Assembly: GCA_021307315.1 (NCBI GenBank)
Contig: JAJSPD010000048.1
Location: forward strand, 1-64,000
Reading direction: 5' to 3'
Source of the DNA: Bisporella sp. PMI_857
Lineage: Eukaryota > Ascomycota > Leotiomycetes > Helotiales > Helotiaceae
DNA: 64,000 bases
This document shows, one piece after another, positions 24,301 to 36,038 of the stretch. Numbering within the stretch: the first letter of the stretch is position 1; every line of letters starts with the position of its first letter. The notes beneath the pieces are model-generated. The model worked only from the letters and a program-made list of their open reading frames with translations. It was not told the origin of the DNA and made no database searches. Position numbers and translations under genes: made by a program.

Positions 24301-25047
24301 TAACATCGTCTCGCACTCGCTTCCTCAACCTGGGTACCTCGACAGATGATCCGACAGCCTCAAGCAAGGGCATTAACATTTGTGTAATGAGAGCTGGATC
24401 TGTGGTATCCCGCACCTCGAGGACGGAGACTTTCGCCTTGATAGAGCGCGCCCCGAAACGCATCAGAGACTCTATGCTAGCTTGCTCAAGAAAGGTAGCA
24501 AGACTCTCCCGGAAACTCTCCTTACAAAATTCATCAAAATTTACCTCAACAGCGCGGCCGGGGAAGTCCCACTGGAGTGCGTTCTCGGCGGCGAGAACGT
24601 CCTCAGAAGAAGCTGACGCTTCGAAGACTTCAAAGATAACGGTATTTGCACCATCACTACACTCGTCAGCTTTATGCCTTAGTTAGGATGGAGGTATCCT
24701 TTCCCGAGTAGTGATACTTACTTTATATGACGTCGAACGAGGAGCGCTGCATTCTGTTCCACCACATATAAGATGAGGAGACCATTTCGTTGAAGATTGC
24801 AGAATTCTTGTATAAGCGACGCTTTCTCAAGACGGCCACGGTTGAGGTTAAGACAAATACGAAGAGAATACCGAACAGAAGCCCATGTTTCGCTAAATTT
24901 TTCACCTGTAAGGTTTTCTAGAGCACCGCAGGTGCGCATGAGACGAGCCAGAATGCTCTGTTCGACGCCTCCCAAGTCTGTATCACGTTGTCCAGGCAGC
25001 TTCGGTGGTAGAACTAAATGGTTGAAGACTGATTCGAGCAATGCCAT
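15314..25047 (-). CDS. Giant DUF6606-DUF3638-DUF3645 protein (3154 aa)
   Basis: Five exons: 24722-25047, 18808-24677, 16862-18697, 16038-16807 and 15314-15976. Introns are 44, 110, 54 and 61 bp, all GT-AG, and the 9465-nt sum is in frame. The N-terminus (FNHLVLPPKLPGQRDTD) matches DUF6606. A Cys-rich patch (CVCKTN then GCTKCWYWRRR) follows in the first third. The DUF3638 core begins with MNMGKGKTSCIVPMV at about 2062-2075, a Walker-A-like loop split by intron 2. The DUF3645 part has ILIDAGAYILEMDN and then VYIDEAHTRGIDLTLP near 2646, a DEAH-like Walker B. ARGALTLALGQTKDHTMQ and the FFAPPEVDQSI region follow, and an acidic tail ends the protein. Databases often label this family 'ubiquitinyl hydrolase'; I see no obvious Cys-His protease motif, and an ATPase/helicase-like reading fits what is visible. 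No partner gene is adjacent. Confidence 0.9.
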
Positions 25048-28000
25048 GATTATTGACGCAAAAGAAGCTTAAATATATTAAAAATGAACAGGAAGCAATT
25101 GGAAGGCACCTGTGATGCACGCAAACTTTTCGACGGCATCTGCTTCATCATATTGATCAGGAAACCAAAGTACTTCACGCGAAGACTGTCCGCCACATAG
25201 GTTGTACGACAGCAATAGCCGACCTCTCATCATGGTTGAGCCTGGAATGATAAGTACACCGGTCGAATGTAATAAATTTAGGGAGGGGTTTTCATTTTCA
25301 CTGGAAGGTTAAGGATGCACTGATGATAGTGCATGAGAATTGCTTTTGTTGTGCTGGACCGAGTAGACCAGGGTGCTACTCATTCGCTGGGAACCCGCAG
25401 ATCTTAAGCCAATTACTTTCGGTTTGTGACGTGTTATATAGGTTGGCTTTACGGCACTAATGTCTCTAAAGGTTTAGATTATACGTATTCTAAAGCACTG
25501 CATTGCTAACTCTTTGATTGGATAAGTTTTCGGTCCGTCAGACTACTAACTTACTTTTTTTAACAAATGTGATTAATGACAAAATTGGAGCGATCGTCTC
25601 ATACTTTAACACGTCTCAAGCATTAATATCCATATTCGGCTAAGCATGTCAATGAACGAACTTATAGAATTTAAATTAAATTGCAATTCTACTTTGAATC
25701 CAACATGTGGGGCTTTTGAGCAAGTGATTCAAATTATAGGTTGATATTTATTTGCACACATACAGTATGTGCGATATGTTACGATTACCGACGACATACG
25801 ATTCTGCACTAGAAATTCCAAATTCACATTATCTGGACAGAGAGATGGAATACTTTATGTTTTATCTATGTTTTATTTGGTTCCTGGGAAAACGACTATA
25901 ATTTTCCGCCTCTTATGAGGTATCTCGATGTAGCTCTACTTTATTACCACTTCTCTTCCCCACGTATCACTATACGGATTATTCTCTTTCATATCTGCAT
26001 ATACAAACTGCTATCCGCAATATCGACAATATGCTTAATTTTTTAATTTTCCAGGAAATTGCGGCTTGATTACGGATCTTAGACTTCACTTCTCATTATG
26101 CTGACAGCACTACATTATTATCACCCAGCTCACCTGCTGTATCTCTATTCCCTGGCGTTAGAAGAGTTTTGCGATGCATGAAAAGGTAATCGCAAGAGCT
26201 ATAATGGCGATAGAGAGTTGGAAAAGGCGAGTATGAAGCTGTGCATGTCTCCGAGCCCAAGGGTATGATTGTGCTAGTAAAAAGGGTAAAGAACTGGGCA
26301 GAGCTGATGACTCGTTGCTGATAGACATGCGGGTGTCATCTTGTTATTTGGATCTAGCAAACTATCAATGGTATGCACTACTCTACTCACAACAAAATGA
26401 TTTATCATAGCGATTCTCGTCTCATTGATCCATTTACTTCCATCTAGCACAATGATTATCAGGTTAGGACCCTGAAAACTCAACACTGCATATTATCCCT
26501 TAATACCGTCGAAGTCAATCACCTCGCTCTCGACCACATGATACTTAAAAAAGTTCTCCGCCAACGCTTTCGGGATCCGGAAGCCCCTGTATCTGTGTGC
26601 ATGCCGAAGGCGTTAGCAGTGATGAGAACAAAATGTGGTATCTGGGGGAGAGTACTTGTTATATTAGCAGGGGAGACATCAGAAATTGTGGAGTAAGATG
26701 CTGTGAAGGCTATTATACGAATTAGTTGAGGCTTCGTGGGTTGCGAGAATGAGGCCTACTGGATTGCGGTTTAATGCCATCTTTGGGGCTACTGAGGGTG
26801 CAATCGGTGATGCATATTACTCCGCCTGATACTGGGGTATCCTGAAAATATGATCAACAAGTGGACTAAGAGTTATGGTGCCGTAATGCACCGCACTCTG
26901 CGGATGAGGATCTGAGCTTGCTCGCCACTTTCTATCATCATCTCAGCACCTTGGCTGCCTACGATGTTTGCGTTTCTTATGGTACACTAGCCGTATGCAT
27001 CTCAAAATTTACAGTACTAGGGCACCAGCCGAATTAGTGTCGATGAACTTCTTTTCTGTCTCAAAGGATATGATCGGAAATTCCATTGTAGAGATTAGAG
27101 CTAAGAAGTGCGTCTCTCTCACCACTCTTCAATTTGTTATTGAACTGGATCTGTCATAACTGAACAATATGATTAAATTGCCTGAGTAATGTGTATCCAT
27201 TCGAGATACCCGATGCATCCTTGAAATTTGAGGAACCATTGATCAAGGACCCAAAATTTACTAAGTTCTACGGGCTCTCTTATTCTTGAAAAACTTCTTA
27301 CTTACAGCTCTGATAGACCGGAAAAATTGAGAGAGGATACAGAAAGGAATGAATGATTCTTTGGCAGGCTGCATTCGAAAGCGAAAGAAAGAACATACAG
27401 TAGAACTCTAGGATTCCAATCCAATCATCTACAATCCCTCGATACCCAAAATAATCTGCAACAATCAATTCATGACATGCGGCTCTATTGGACTGGTGTA
27501 CTGAAAAGTTATCCAATTCGTGGTACATTATCACATTTGCCAAACTTTCATCGGAGATCTGTGTCTTCAGAGGTTTAGTGGCCGCATGGTGTCCACATCA
27601 TGTGAACGGTAACAGTGAAGAGGTTCAAGTCCATATAGCAAGCAAGATCCGGGATCTAGTAAAATGAAAGGTAGGAAAGGCGGGCAAAATGCATCTCTCA
27701 GGGATGCTAGAATACCCAGATGATACCTTGAGCGGAGGTAGAAACTAGTCCGAGTCCGTAGAGACCATCACAGGCGAAAATATCAAGAGACGCACGAAAT
27801 CAAATATGTACCACCAGCTCAATTATATCCATATCCAAATAGCGAGGAAATTGAGGAGAGGTTAGTGTGCAAGAATATTGGAGCCATCTGAGGCTTGCAC
27901 CATGAAAAAAGCAACAAATCAAGGCGACCAGCCATACAATTTGTGGGGTGTCAAACATCGGAAGAAAGAGAACTATGAAACCAGACCAATTCAAGTGACA

Positions 28001-30119
28001 CGTTCTCTTGTGCGGTAATACAAAAGCATTTGTTTACTTGCATCCTATAGTAGTGTCATTCTTGCCCCTGACTTACCCCACCCCAGCTTGGCGTGGTAGC
28101 CGAACACGATTTCGAATCCAATCTGCCAGAACACCAATTGTGCGTTTTGCCCGACCATTAGCAAACAACGGAATCAATACGCTCCGCTTGGTCTTGAATC
28201 GGGACAGCAAAGGTAGGTTTGTGATACTATCAGTTACAAATAACCTACCAGAGTTGATCAGTCGTGTCTCCCACAAGAAACCCCACCGTTCTCCGAGTCT
28301 GCTCGTGCGGCTCCAATGGCAGATATCACCCTTTCCTTGGAGAGGAGAGACCATAGATAGCAGGCAGCCGTCGACACTAGGCCAGGATGAATACCGGCGG
28401 GGAGGGGGGTTGCAGCTTGTAGAACGAGAACTCGATTACATCGACAGCCGCAATCCATCCCCTCTGCTCAAATTAGCCGCCGAAGAGAGCGACACCGACT
28501 ACATAAGAAAGATATGCAGTTCTAGTGGGAGGACATCATGTGAACAAAATATAGTGGGAATATGTCGAGAGCCGCCATGAGAGAGGTTTGTTTGACGATC
28601 TGCTTGGTCATCGCCGTCAATTCTACCTGCTCTACTGTCATAGTGTTTATAGTTCCGACATGCGTCCCTGTGATCACAAGCAAGAATATCCAACTTCCAT
28701 TCTCGTTGGTCTCCCAGGATTTTTAATGGCAGACTTCAGTGCGCCTTCGGTTCTTCAGTTCGGCAAGTCCCTACGAGATCAAAGAGCCGATCTGGCAGAC
28801 AGCATCAACAACTTCGAGCTTCGAACTGTCGAAGTCCGTATTGGTCTTCCTTCCTTATTATCTGTTTCCAACGCTGCCATTCCTTCTATACTCCCTGCTT
28901 GCCCTGACGCGCGCGCCATTGCTTTTCGACGATTAGCCCTTTCGATATGTCCGAGCCCAAAATTCTTCGACGTCAATCACGACAAAGTTGGGAAGGGGTG
29001 CGGACGTGCTGTGCCAGAATTGAGGTACTTGGAGATTGAAAGAATCAAGGCGAGAGATATACGAGAATTCCGTTAGTACGCTTCTGGATCCATCCATCCA
29101 TACGGACAGTGAAAGCCTGGGAGACCACCAGTTTGCTGCTTTTGCGACTTGAGAGCAATCTATTGTCAATTCCGCGTAAGAGACCATCTTAAAGAAAGGT
29201 TGTGCTAAACAATGGCCATCGCCACAAACGGTTCATGGTCAAATGGTCTCACCTTCTTGATAGATGCGTTATATTGCTGCAATTTCTTATTCAAGTTCGA
29301 CACAAAAGAGATGAGCTATGGAGGGCTTAGCAGACATTTTCAAGAGTTGCAAGTCAACATAACACTAGCACAGCCTTGATCAGAATAGGTACTGCTGCCA
29401 TCTCGAATTCTATCTAAGTTATAAAGATGGAATACAGCAATATCTTGATAGCTTTTCCTGGCCACCGCTGCGATATTGCACAAAGAGGGTATTCGCTCTC
29501 TCTCAGATCCCGCGAAGGTAACTAACCTCGGCTTCTTTCATTTTCTTACTTCAACATGCTGCTTCAATGCATCACAGGCTTTCTTTATATCTTCTTCCTT
29601 TACATTTCGTCCGATCAACTCGACTCGCCGTGCCGCCGCCGACCAGGAGGGGCAAGAATGCTTCATATTGGAATAGGGACTCCACGTGCATGAGTCGTTA
29701 TCGTGGGGGCTGCTTGGTAATTATCACGTTCGGCTTTGTCTAGATATGGCATGATTTTTTGTAGTCCCGCCAAATTTTGTTGTTCTGTGGTCGCGACTGG
29801 AAGTTCGGAAGTCTCTTATTCGCTGTTGGTGGCTTTGTGCCAATTGATGCGTATAATTACGCCATAGCATGTATCTTAAATCCGATCCGAATATAACACC
29901 AATAGATAGATACAAGGGATCTACATCATTTCTACAATGACTGACTTATAATTTGATAGATGTCTTTGGTTTCCAGTTTGTGCACGCAATTATTAGTGAT
30001 AGCACTGTTGACAGACCATGCTTAAAACCATTTATTTGAGCTTCATATTCAAGCTTAAGAGCACATACTCTTATTTCAGAAGCTGGGTACTTCGGTCCGC
30101 CCAAAGTCCGAAGGAAGTC
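25048..30119. other. Gene-poor AT-rich 5-kb region with decayed coding sequence
   Basis: No intact gene is convincing. A 51-codon minus-strand ORF (25078-25233) sits just upstream of the giant gene. A decayed C-terminal coding piece lies at 26493-26720 (listed). Longer plus-strand ORFs at 28008-28580 and 28588-29076 overlap ORFs of equal length in other frames and resemble nothing I know. The composition and lack of genes suggest an old accessory insertion. Confidence 0.5.
26493..26720 (-). pseudogene. C-terminal remnant of an unidentified gene
   Basis: The last 30 codons before the TAA at 26493 read like a true protein end (GFRIPKALAENFFKYHVV, then ESEVIDFDGIKG). Immediately upstream, one frame away, lies LPQIPHFVLITANAFGMHTD. 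Joining the two needs one added base near 26590, so the frame is broken there. Further upstream only short open pieces remain. I do not recognise the family. Confidence 0.35.
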
Positions 30120-31820
30120 ATGGGCGAGAATGTGGTTGATGTTCCTCGGGTCGCAGTGATCGGAGCCGGCATCAGTGGTGTTGTAAGCGCAGCGTATCTG
30201 AAGGAAGCTGGGCTCGAAGTCACTGTCTATGAGCGAGCAAACGTCGCCGGCGGAGTCTGGTATGCTCATAGCTCCTATTGATAAAGTCAAGACTAAGTTT
30301 GTATCAGGGTTTACGATGATCGATCTCCTATTGAGCCAAAGTATCCGGCCATCAAACCATCAAAGGGTGAGGAGACGAATGATGTTCTCCCAAGTCCGGC
30401 TGACTTGCATGAGCTTGAGCATGCGCCTCCAAGGTAGGAATTGTAATTATGTCCCAAGGGGGGAACCAGGAACTGACAAATATTGGCGGTATAGTCCTGC
30501 CTATGACGGACTTACCAATAATGTAGCTACACGCTTGATGAAGACCAAATTGCAAGAATGGCCTGAAGGGACTGCTGACTTCGTAAACCATATTATCCTG
30601 GAGAGATACATTCAGACGATCGCAAAGAAAACAGGAGTGGATACCTTGACAACCTATGGAGCAAAAGTCACGCAACTCAAAAAGGAGGAAGATAAGTGGA
30701 GCCTGACTTACCACACTTTGAGTAACGATTCTGAGACTGGAGGGGTGAAGAAACAAAAAAAAACCTCTGTAAGTTCACCCAGTCACAAATTAAGATGTAT
30801 ATATTAACATTCACAAGATATTTGATGCTGTAGTGGTCGCATCCGGCCATTATCATGCCCCAAGAGTACCCCATATTCCCGGACTTGACGTATTGAAAGC
30901 AAGATGGCCAACCCGAGTGTTCCATTCCAAAGCATACAGGAAACCAGAACAGTTCAGGGGTAAAGTAAGCACTCTCCCCCTTTCGCTCCTTCACAAAGAG
31001 TTCGTTTCTGCAGAACTGACTAGGTTGCTTGTAGAACGTTCTTCTCATAGGAGCTGGGACATCTTCAACAGATATCATCAAAGAAATAGCCCCTATTGCT
31101 GGTAAAGTATACCAAAGCGGTCGATCTGGATTCTTCGACCTGCCAGCATTCTTGCTACCAGAAACTGCAGTCCGCATCGGAGAAGTCTGCTCTTTCGATG
31201 GTGTTGATGGAGACGAAAGGGAAGACGGCACGTTTCCGGGAAACGTGACCCTACGGAGCGGCGAGAAGATCTCCAACTTTCACTACATCATTGTTGCAAC
31301 AGGATACCATATCACATTGCCATTCTTGTCTCAATACCACGAAGACGACACTCCGCTGACCCAAGCAGATAACAAGGTCCTCGTGACAGACGGGACACAA
31401 ATCCACAACCTCCACCGAGACATATGGTACATCCCTGATCCCTCGCTCATCTTTGTTGGGATTCCTTACTTTACGGCAAACTTCACGCTCTTCGAGTTCC
31501 AGGCAATCGTTGTAGCGGCTGTGCTCCGCGGCTGGGCTACCCTCCCCACCCAGGAGGTCATGCGACAAGAGTACATTGCGAAAGTAGCAAAGAACGGCTA
31601 TGGGAGAAATTTCCACAGTCTATTAGGCCTGGAGGTCGAGTATGTGAATGAGTTGCTGGAATGGGTTAACAAAGATGGAGAGAGGTGGGGACGAAAGCCA
31701 GTGGAGGGGCATACGCCCGCGTGGCATGAGGCCAGGCAAGAGCAAGTTGCGAGAATGAAGGGGATTTTTGACTTTACTAAACCCAAGGCTGAGGTTCCAT
31801 TCCCACCTTGTTCTGCTTAG
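30120..31820 (+). CDS. Flavin-containing monooxygenase (FMO family)
   Basis: Five exons: 30120-30259, 30308-30433, 30495-30768, 30818-30964 and 31035-31820; introns 48, 61, 49 and 70 bp; 490 aa. The FAD-binding Rossmann motif GAGISG is at residues 15-20. The FMO-type signature (VFHSKAYRKPEQFRGK) lies just before residue 230, followed by a second, NADPH-binding motif LLIGAGTSS. An ATGYH motif comes late in the protein. These enzymes use NADPH and O2 to oxygenate soft nucleophiles (N or S) or act as Baeyer-Villiger oxidases; the substrate cannot be deduced. The ATG at 30120 was chosen over an in-frame ATG at 30018 because the extra 34 residues are unlike family members. No obvious pathway partner is adjacent. 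Confidence 0.9.
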
Positions 31821-34267
31821 AGCATCTACATAACCTTCAATCATATTGATATATGAAAGTAATCTAAGCCAATGATCAGGTTGTGAGAGGACTGAGATCT
31901 TTGACGAAGCCTATTCATTCAGACTCAGCAGGTCATGTTTGTTAAAAGTCCTTTATCCGCCAAGTGCGATTCTAGACGTTCTGTTGTGCATATTACTTTG
32001 TTGGGTCAGAGCTCTCCTCACCTTTCAATTTCATAAAAGGGTTTGAACCGAGCCTACGAGTCCCATTATGATGCTTAGAAGCCGTGAAAGAAGAACATAC
32101 TCTAACTACGGTATTAGCATCTCATAAGTACTGGGGAGTCTGCCTATGGAGCCTCAAGTCTTGATGCCGATTCCTCTCGATAGCGGGTCAGTAAGTGGTA
32201 TCCCCTTCAGAGGTCTGTAAATACTCTGGACTGCGGCGTACTTCAGGAATAACAGTGCTGACTAAGCTTCTCTGTCGATATGTGAGTTATCTTACCTCTT
32301 CCAGATATGTTTTTTTTGGGTCAGCCAACGGATATACGAACGTCAAGCATGGCGCCGGTAGACCCCTTTGCAATATGAAAAATCACTATATTCCAACAGT
32401 GCAATACCGGCCTGATGAACGGGTTGATGGTGGCATGTTTCGAATTTGGGGTCGGCACAGCAAGGCTAGTAGCAGCTCTCTTAGATATGGAGTAAATTGA
32501 ACAAAGTCATGACCTTGAGTACCATTCCTTCTTGAAGGGTTTTTTGGTGTTCCGCTGTACATACTTTCGTAACTCATAGCCGCGTCCTCTTCCAGGATGC
32601 GACTGTTTTTATTTTAGATCCACATATTGTTAAGAACATAAGCTCTAGGCGTGGCGTTTACACGATCAATATGATTTCATGTCCGACCGGGGTCTTGGAG
32701 CCTTTGTCTTTCTTTGCTTGACGAACAAAGGCATGTCTCTCCACCAAACGCGGGGCAGGTGGGGCACAGAATAGGCGTGGTGTCAACCTGCTCAGAAGTA
32801 GAGTAAGAGACGGTTACAACGTATAAAATGGGGAGGGATATCTTGGTCATGGTCCGAGCATCGATGGATGGCAAGGTTCACAAGTCAGAATTGGATATCT
32901 TGGAACTCCTAGCTATACTGCAGGCGTTATCAAATGGTATGTAGGCAGGAAGAAAGTCGGCAGAATCCCACGTGACATCTAGAACAGGGGTTAGGCGAGC
33001 GCATGGGGTCTAGAACTGGGCTAGCCACAAAGGGTTAGTGCTTATAAAATATGGGTCACAATAAATCGTGAGTAGATGCCTCAACACATCCAAGACTGAA
33101 CAAAACCTGTAGCACCGGAGCCTCTATTTGGAAATTAGGAATGAGATAATACAATTACAACTCCTTGCAGGCTAATCCACACAATTTTGGAATTTTGCGA
33201 GGCACGTGGCAAGTTTCACTCAGAATAAATAACAAGTTGGATTGTTGCTTTCATTTCCATTCAGGTTCGTATAGATTCACTTTTCACCTTACGAAAAGCA
33301 TAAACCCGCAGCAGAAATCTGTCTTAGTAGCGGCACAACCTCTAAAGAGTTCAATCTGCAATCTTTGCAGCGATATTCATGCAACCAATTCTTCACGCCC
33401 AATCCACACCTACAACGAACTCTTGACCGGCTTCAGAAACCAGCTCCAGCTCAAAAGCTTTGGGCTGAGCATAGTGGAGAGGCCAAGAATTGACCCTATA
33501 GCTCATGTCGCACAGCTTAAGGAAGTCAAAAAGGCACTTGAAAGCTACGCGAAGGGGGGGGCTGAAACAGTGGCCATTGTCAAGAGAAAATCCGCAAACT
33601 GTCCGTCGTGCAGGATGGCCAGCGGCTATTCCTTGTAAGTATACATAAATCTCAATATTTCGCAGGCTTACGAGCTAACGCTACATTCACCATAGGGGTC
33701 GTCAAGATTGCAGGACTCAAAGGAACTCTAGGCAAAGAGGGTGGGTGGCATTTGATTTGGATTGGCTTGGTTCAGCCATACTATATCAATCCCCTTTAGC
33801 GATTAGGAAGGTTTCCAACGTGGGCAAAACAAGGGTGGTTGGCTACAATCGCACATCGCGCCGTCAATACTACCTTATATAAGGAAATTGACTTATCGTG
33901 CCCATCTAAGCACATTAGGATGCGGACTATCATAATACTGAAGTATATAGATATATAGAAAAATGACAATGGAAAATTAATATTATTATTTTATTTGAGC
34001 AAAGAGTGACACCCCAATCTCAGTAGAGATAATAACACGAACACGTTGAGACCCAATAATGCGTAAAGCAAAGTAAAGAGTCACTTAATTTCCTTGAAAT
34101 TGACTTTTATAAGCCTGTATCCCTGGGTATTATACTTCCACCAACGCCACCATGAATGCCATCATGAATGCATCGTCAATCGTTTCTTCGTATACCATGA
34201 AGTCTCCTTCCTAATGCGCAAGTCCCCAATCCAATGATATTCTAAATCAGCCAGCACCAGTGTCCAT
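31821..34267. other. Intergenic region with one decayed locus
   Basis: Between the FMO and the end of gtr1. Apart from the gene remnant at 33165-33799 (listed), no protein-like ORF was found. An AT-rich ATT-repeat patch lies at about 33977-33995. Confidence 0.5.
33165..33799 (+). pseudogene. Probable decayed gene with one clean intron
   Basis: A 157-codon ORF (33165-33638) contains a credible segment, including GFRNQLQLKSFGLSIVERPR and VKKALESYAKGGAETVAIVK. About 15 codons before its end the sense passes to another frame (EKIRKLSVVQDGQRLFL). That frame ends at a good donor at 33635 (GTAAGT), with a GCTAAC branch site and a TAG acceptor at 33695 (61 bp). It resumes as GVVKIAGLKGTLGKEGGW and stops at 33799. 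One inserted or lost base near 33588 explains the switch. I do not recognise the family, and the true start is unknown. Confidence 0.35.
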
Positions 34268-35436
34268 TTATGCCCCAGTAGCTTCTTCATCAGAGAAAAC
34301 GCCGCCAGCAGGTTCACCAACACGAATGGATCCATGGTCTTGAGTGCCAGTTACGTATGAGCCCGACGTAGCACCACGATCAGCACTCTTGGGTGCCGGA
34401 CTATCCAAGCACTCGAACTGCGCACGAGCAATCTTAACGTTCTCAATGGCACAGTTGAAGCGTGTCTCGCCAGGTGGAAGGACAACTTGAAGGTAGGTGT
34501 TGGTGGTGAACTTGCAGATGAACAGCGAGAAATTGCGCATCTGGATAGTCAACATTATGAATTGCTCTGCGCTCTTGGGGGCACCAGTATACTTGGCTAT
34601 GGACTGTTTGAGATGCTTGAAGACGTTTGAGAGGCGCTCCAAACGGTCAATAGTTGGGTTCATGGTACCAATGGCGCTATTCCAATTGGACACAACAAGG
34701 AAAGATGAACGCTCGAAAAGAAGGAGTTCCTCCGCCATCAAGATCTTGCCCAAAGCACCCAGGTGTTGTTCTATCTGGGTCAAGTTCGGAACGAGGTCAT
34801 GGATAATGACCGCCCAAGCCTTGTAAAGAGATTGGTCCCAAATGGAGGTCGCAAACGGGGTAGGGGAGAACTTGTCGGACTTGGCCTGGATCAGCTCGAC
34901 GCGTTCGTTGAAGATATTCTCGCGCTGATCTGGGATGACGAGGTCCATCTTGTGCACAAGTATATAGACGTTGGCAGTGGAGGAGAATTGGCCGAGGGCA
35001 CCGATAATAGAGCGGTAAGTAAGGAGATCGCGGTCGAAGTCTCGGGACTCGATATCAAATACATAAATAAGGACGCCGACATTGGAGAAAACGTGCTGGC
35101 GCTGCTGTGAGAGGTAATTCTCCATGAACGCATCTTGACTACCATAGGATAAGCCCCGTGAACAAACTGATTCTTTCGTGTAGTCACTCACCCGCCGCAG
35201 TCCCAAAGATTCAGAGTGAGGTTGCCCAGAAACTTGACATGGCTGAGATCGACATCAATTGTAGCACCCAAGCGTCTTGTATCCTTGGCCACGTAATTGC
35301 TGAAGATGATGGTTCGCATGGAGCTCTTGCCTGAGCCTGATTTGCCCATGAGCAGAACCTTCTTTTTCTTTTGCTTGCGAGGCTCCGCAGAGGCGGAAGG
35401 GCTCTCATCTTTGTCATTGATGGTGAGTTTGTTCAT
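34268..35436 (-). CDS. gtr1: Rag GTPase Gtr1 (RagA/B orthologue)
   Basis: Gtr1 pairs with Gtr2 on the vacuole surface and signals amino-acid sufficiency to TORC1. Two exons, 35192-35436 and 34268-35138, with a 53-bp intron inside the switch II region; 371 aa. The G1 loop GKSGSGKS is at residues 31-38. The near-invariant [18 protein letters not shown] and [16 protein letters not shown] follow, then VHKMD (G4-like) and a C-terminal roadblock-type domain ending in a variable acidic tail. The start at 35436 ([12 protein letters not shown]) was preferred because known Gtr1 proteins have a short tail before KKKVLLMG. The frame stays open upstream to 35679, so a longer form cannot be excluded. Confidence 0.95.
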
Positions 35437-36038
35437 TTTAAGGTCAATAGTGGAGATGTCGCTATTGCTATCAATATGAGAATTGTGCTCTAGATCTTCT
35501 GGCCGTTGCAACCAGCACTCAACAAGATCAAAGCTCCGAGCTTCCAGATCAACTGAGAGGTGCATGGTGGGGTCGCGCTTACGGCGCTTAATGACACTGT
35601 GGCACAGTTCTTTGTTGTGGTGGCATTTTGTCATTGTGGCAGGTGTCTGTGGCGGTGCAAGAAGCTGTTCTAAATGCACCCGTGAGAGATTACTTTATAG
35701 TCAAGATCTGTCGTACTTGTGCAATAGGAATAAATATTTCCTAGTTTCATTGTTATATGTACTAGAAGTCTCTCCATCTCCGATGTGTTAGATTCATGGA
35801 ACCTCGATCTGGTTTGCACTTCAACAACTTTGACAACCGACGCCCATCGTTCTATATATTCAGAGTTGTTGATACATTGAGACGCATAGTTCCCATTGCG
35901 AAGACGTGGTCTAGAGAAATGTGGCTTCCCGCCTCATGTTAAAGTGTCATACGGGACCCTAGACTGCTCCTCTGTCCCACTACGTTCATATCTATGGCGT
36001 AGTTGAAAAAAGCTATTGCAACGAGACGTGATAAGCAA
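35437..36038. other. gtr1 upstream region
   Basis: About 600 bp between the gtr1 start and the end of the deacetylase gene. The gtr1-proximal 243 bp are open in the gtr1 frame, probably 5' untranslated. Nothing else is seen. Confidence 0.5.

Noticed and set aside
25078..25233. 51-codon minus-strand ORF (starts MMRGRLLLSYNLCGG) just upstream of the giant DUF3638 gene
   Set aside because: Reads somewhat like protein but has no recognised family, and the next gene's own start matches DUF6606 directly. It may be a short upstream ORF.
28100..28130. TTCGAATCC resembling a tRNA T-loop
   Set aside because: No acceptor stem, D-arm or anticodon arm fits around it.
28008..29076. Two plus-strand ORFs of 190 and 162 codons
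   Set aside because: Other frames are open to a similar extent, composition is not protein-like, and no domain is recognised.
35437..35679. N-terminal extension of Gtr1 starting at 35679
   Set aside because: Known Gtr1 proteins have short tails before the P-loop. The extension has no protein-like features.
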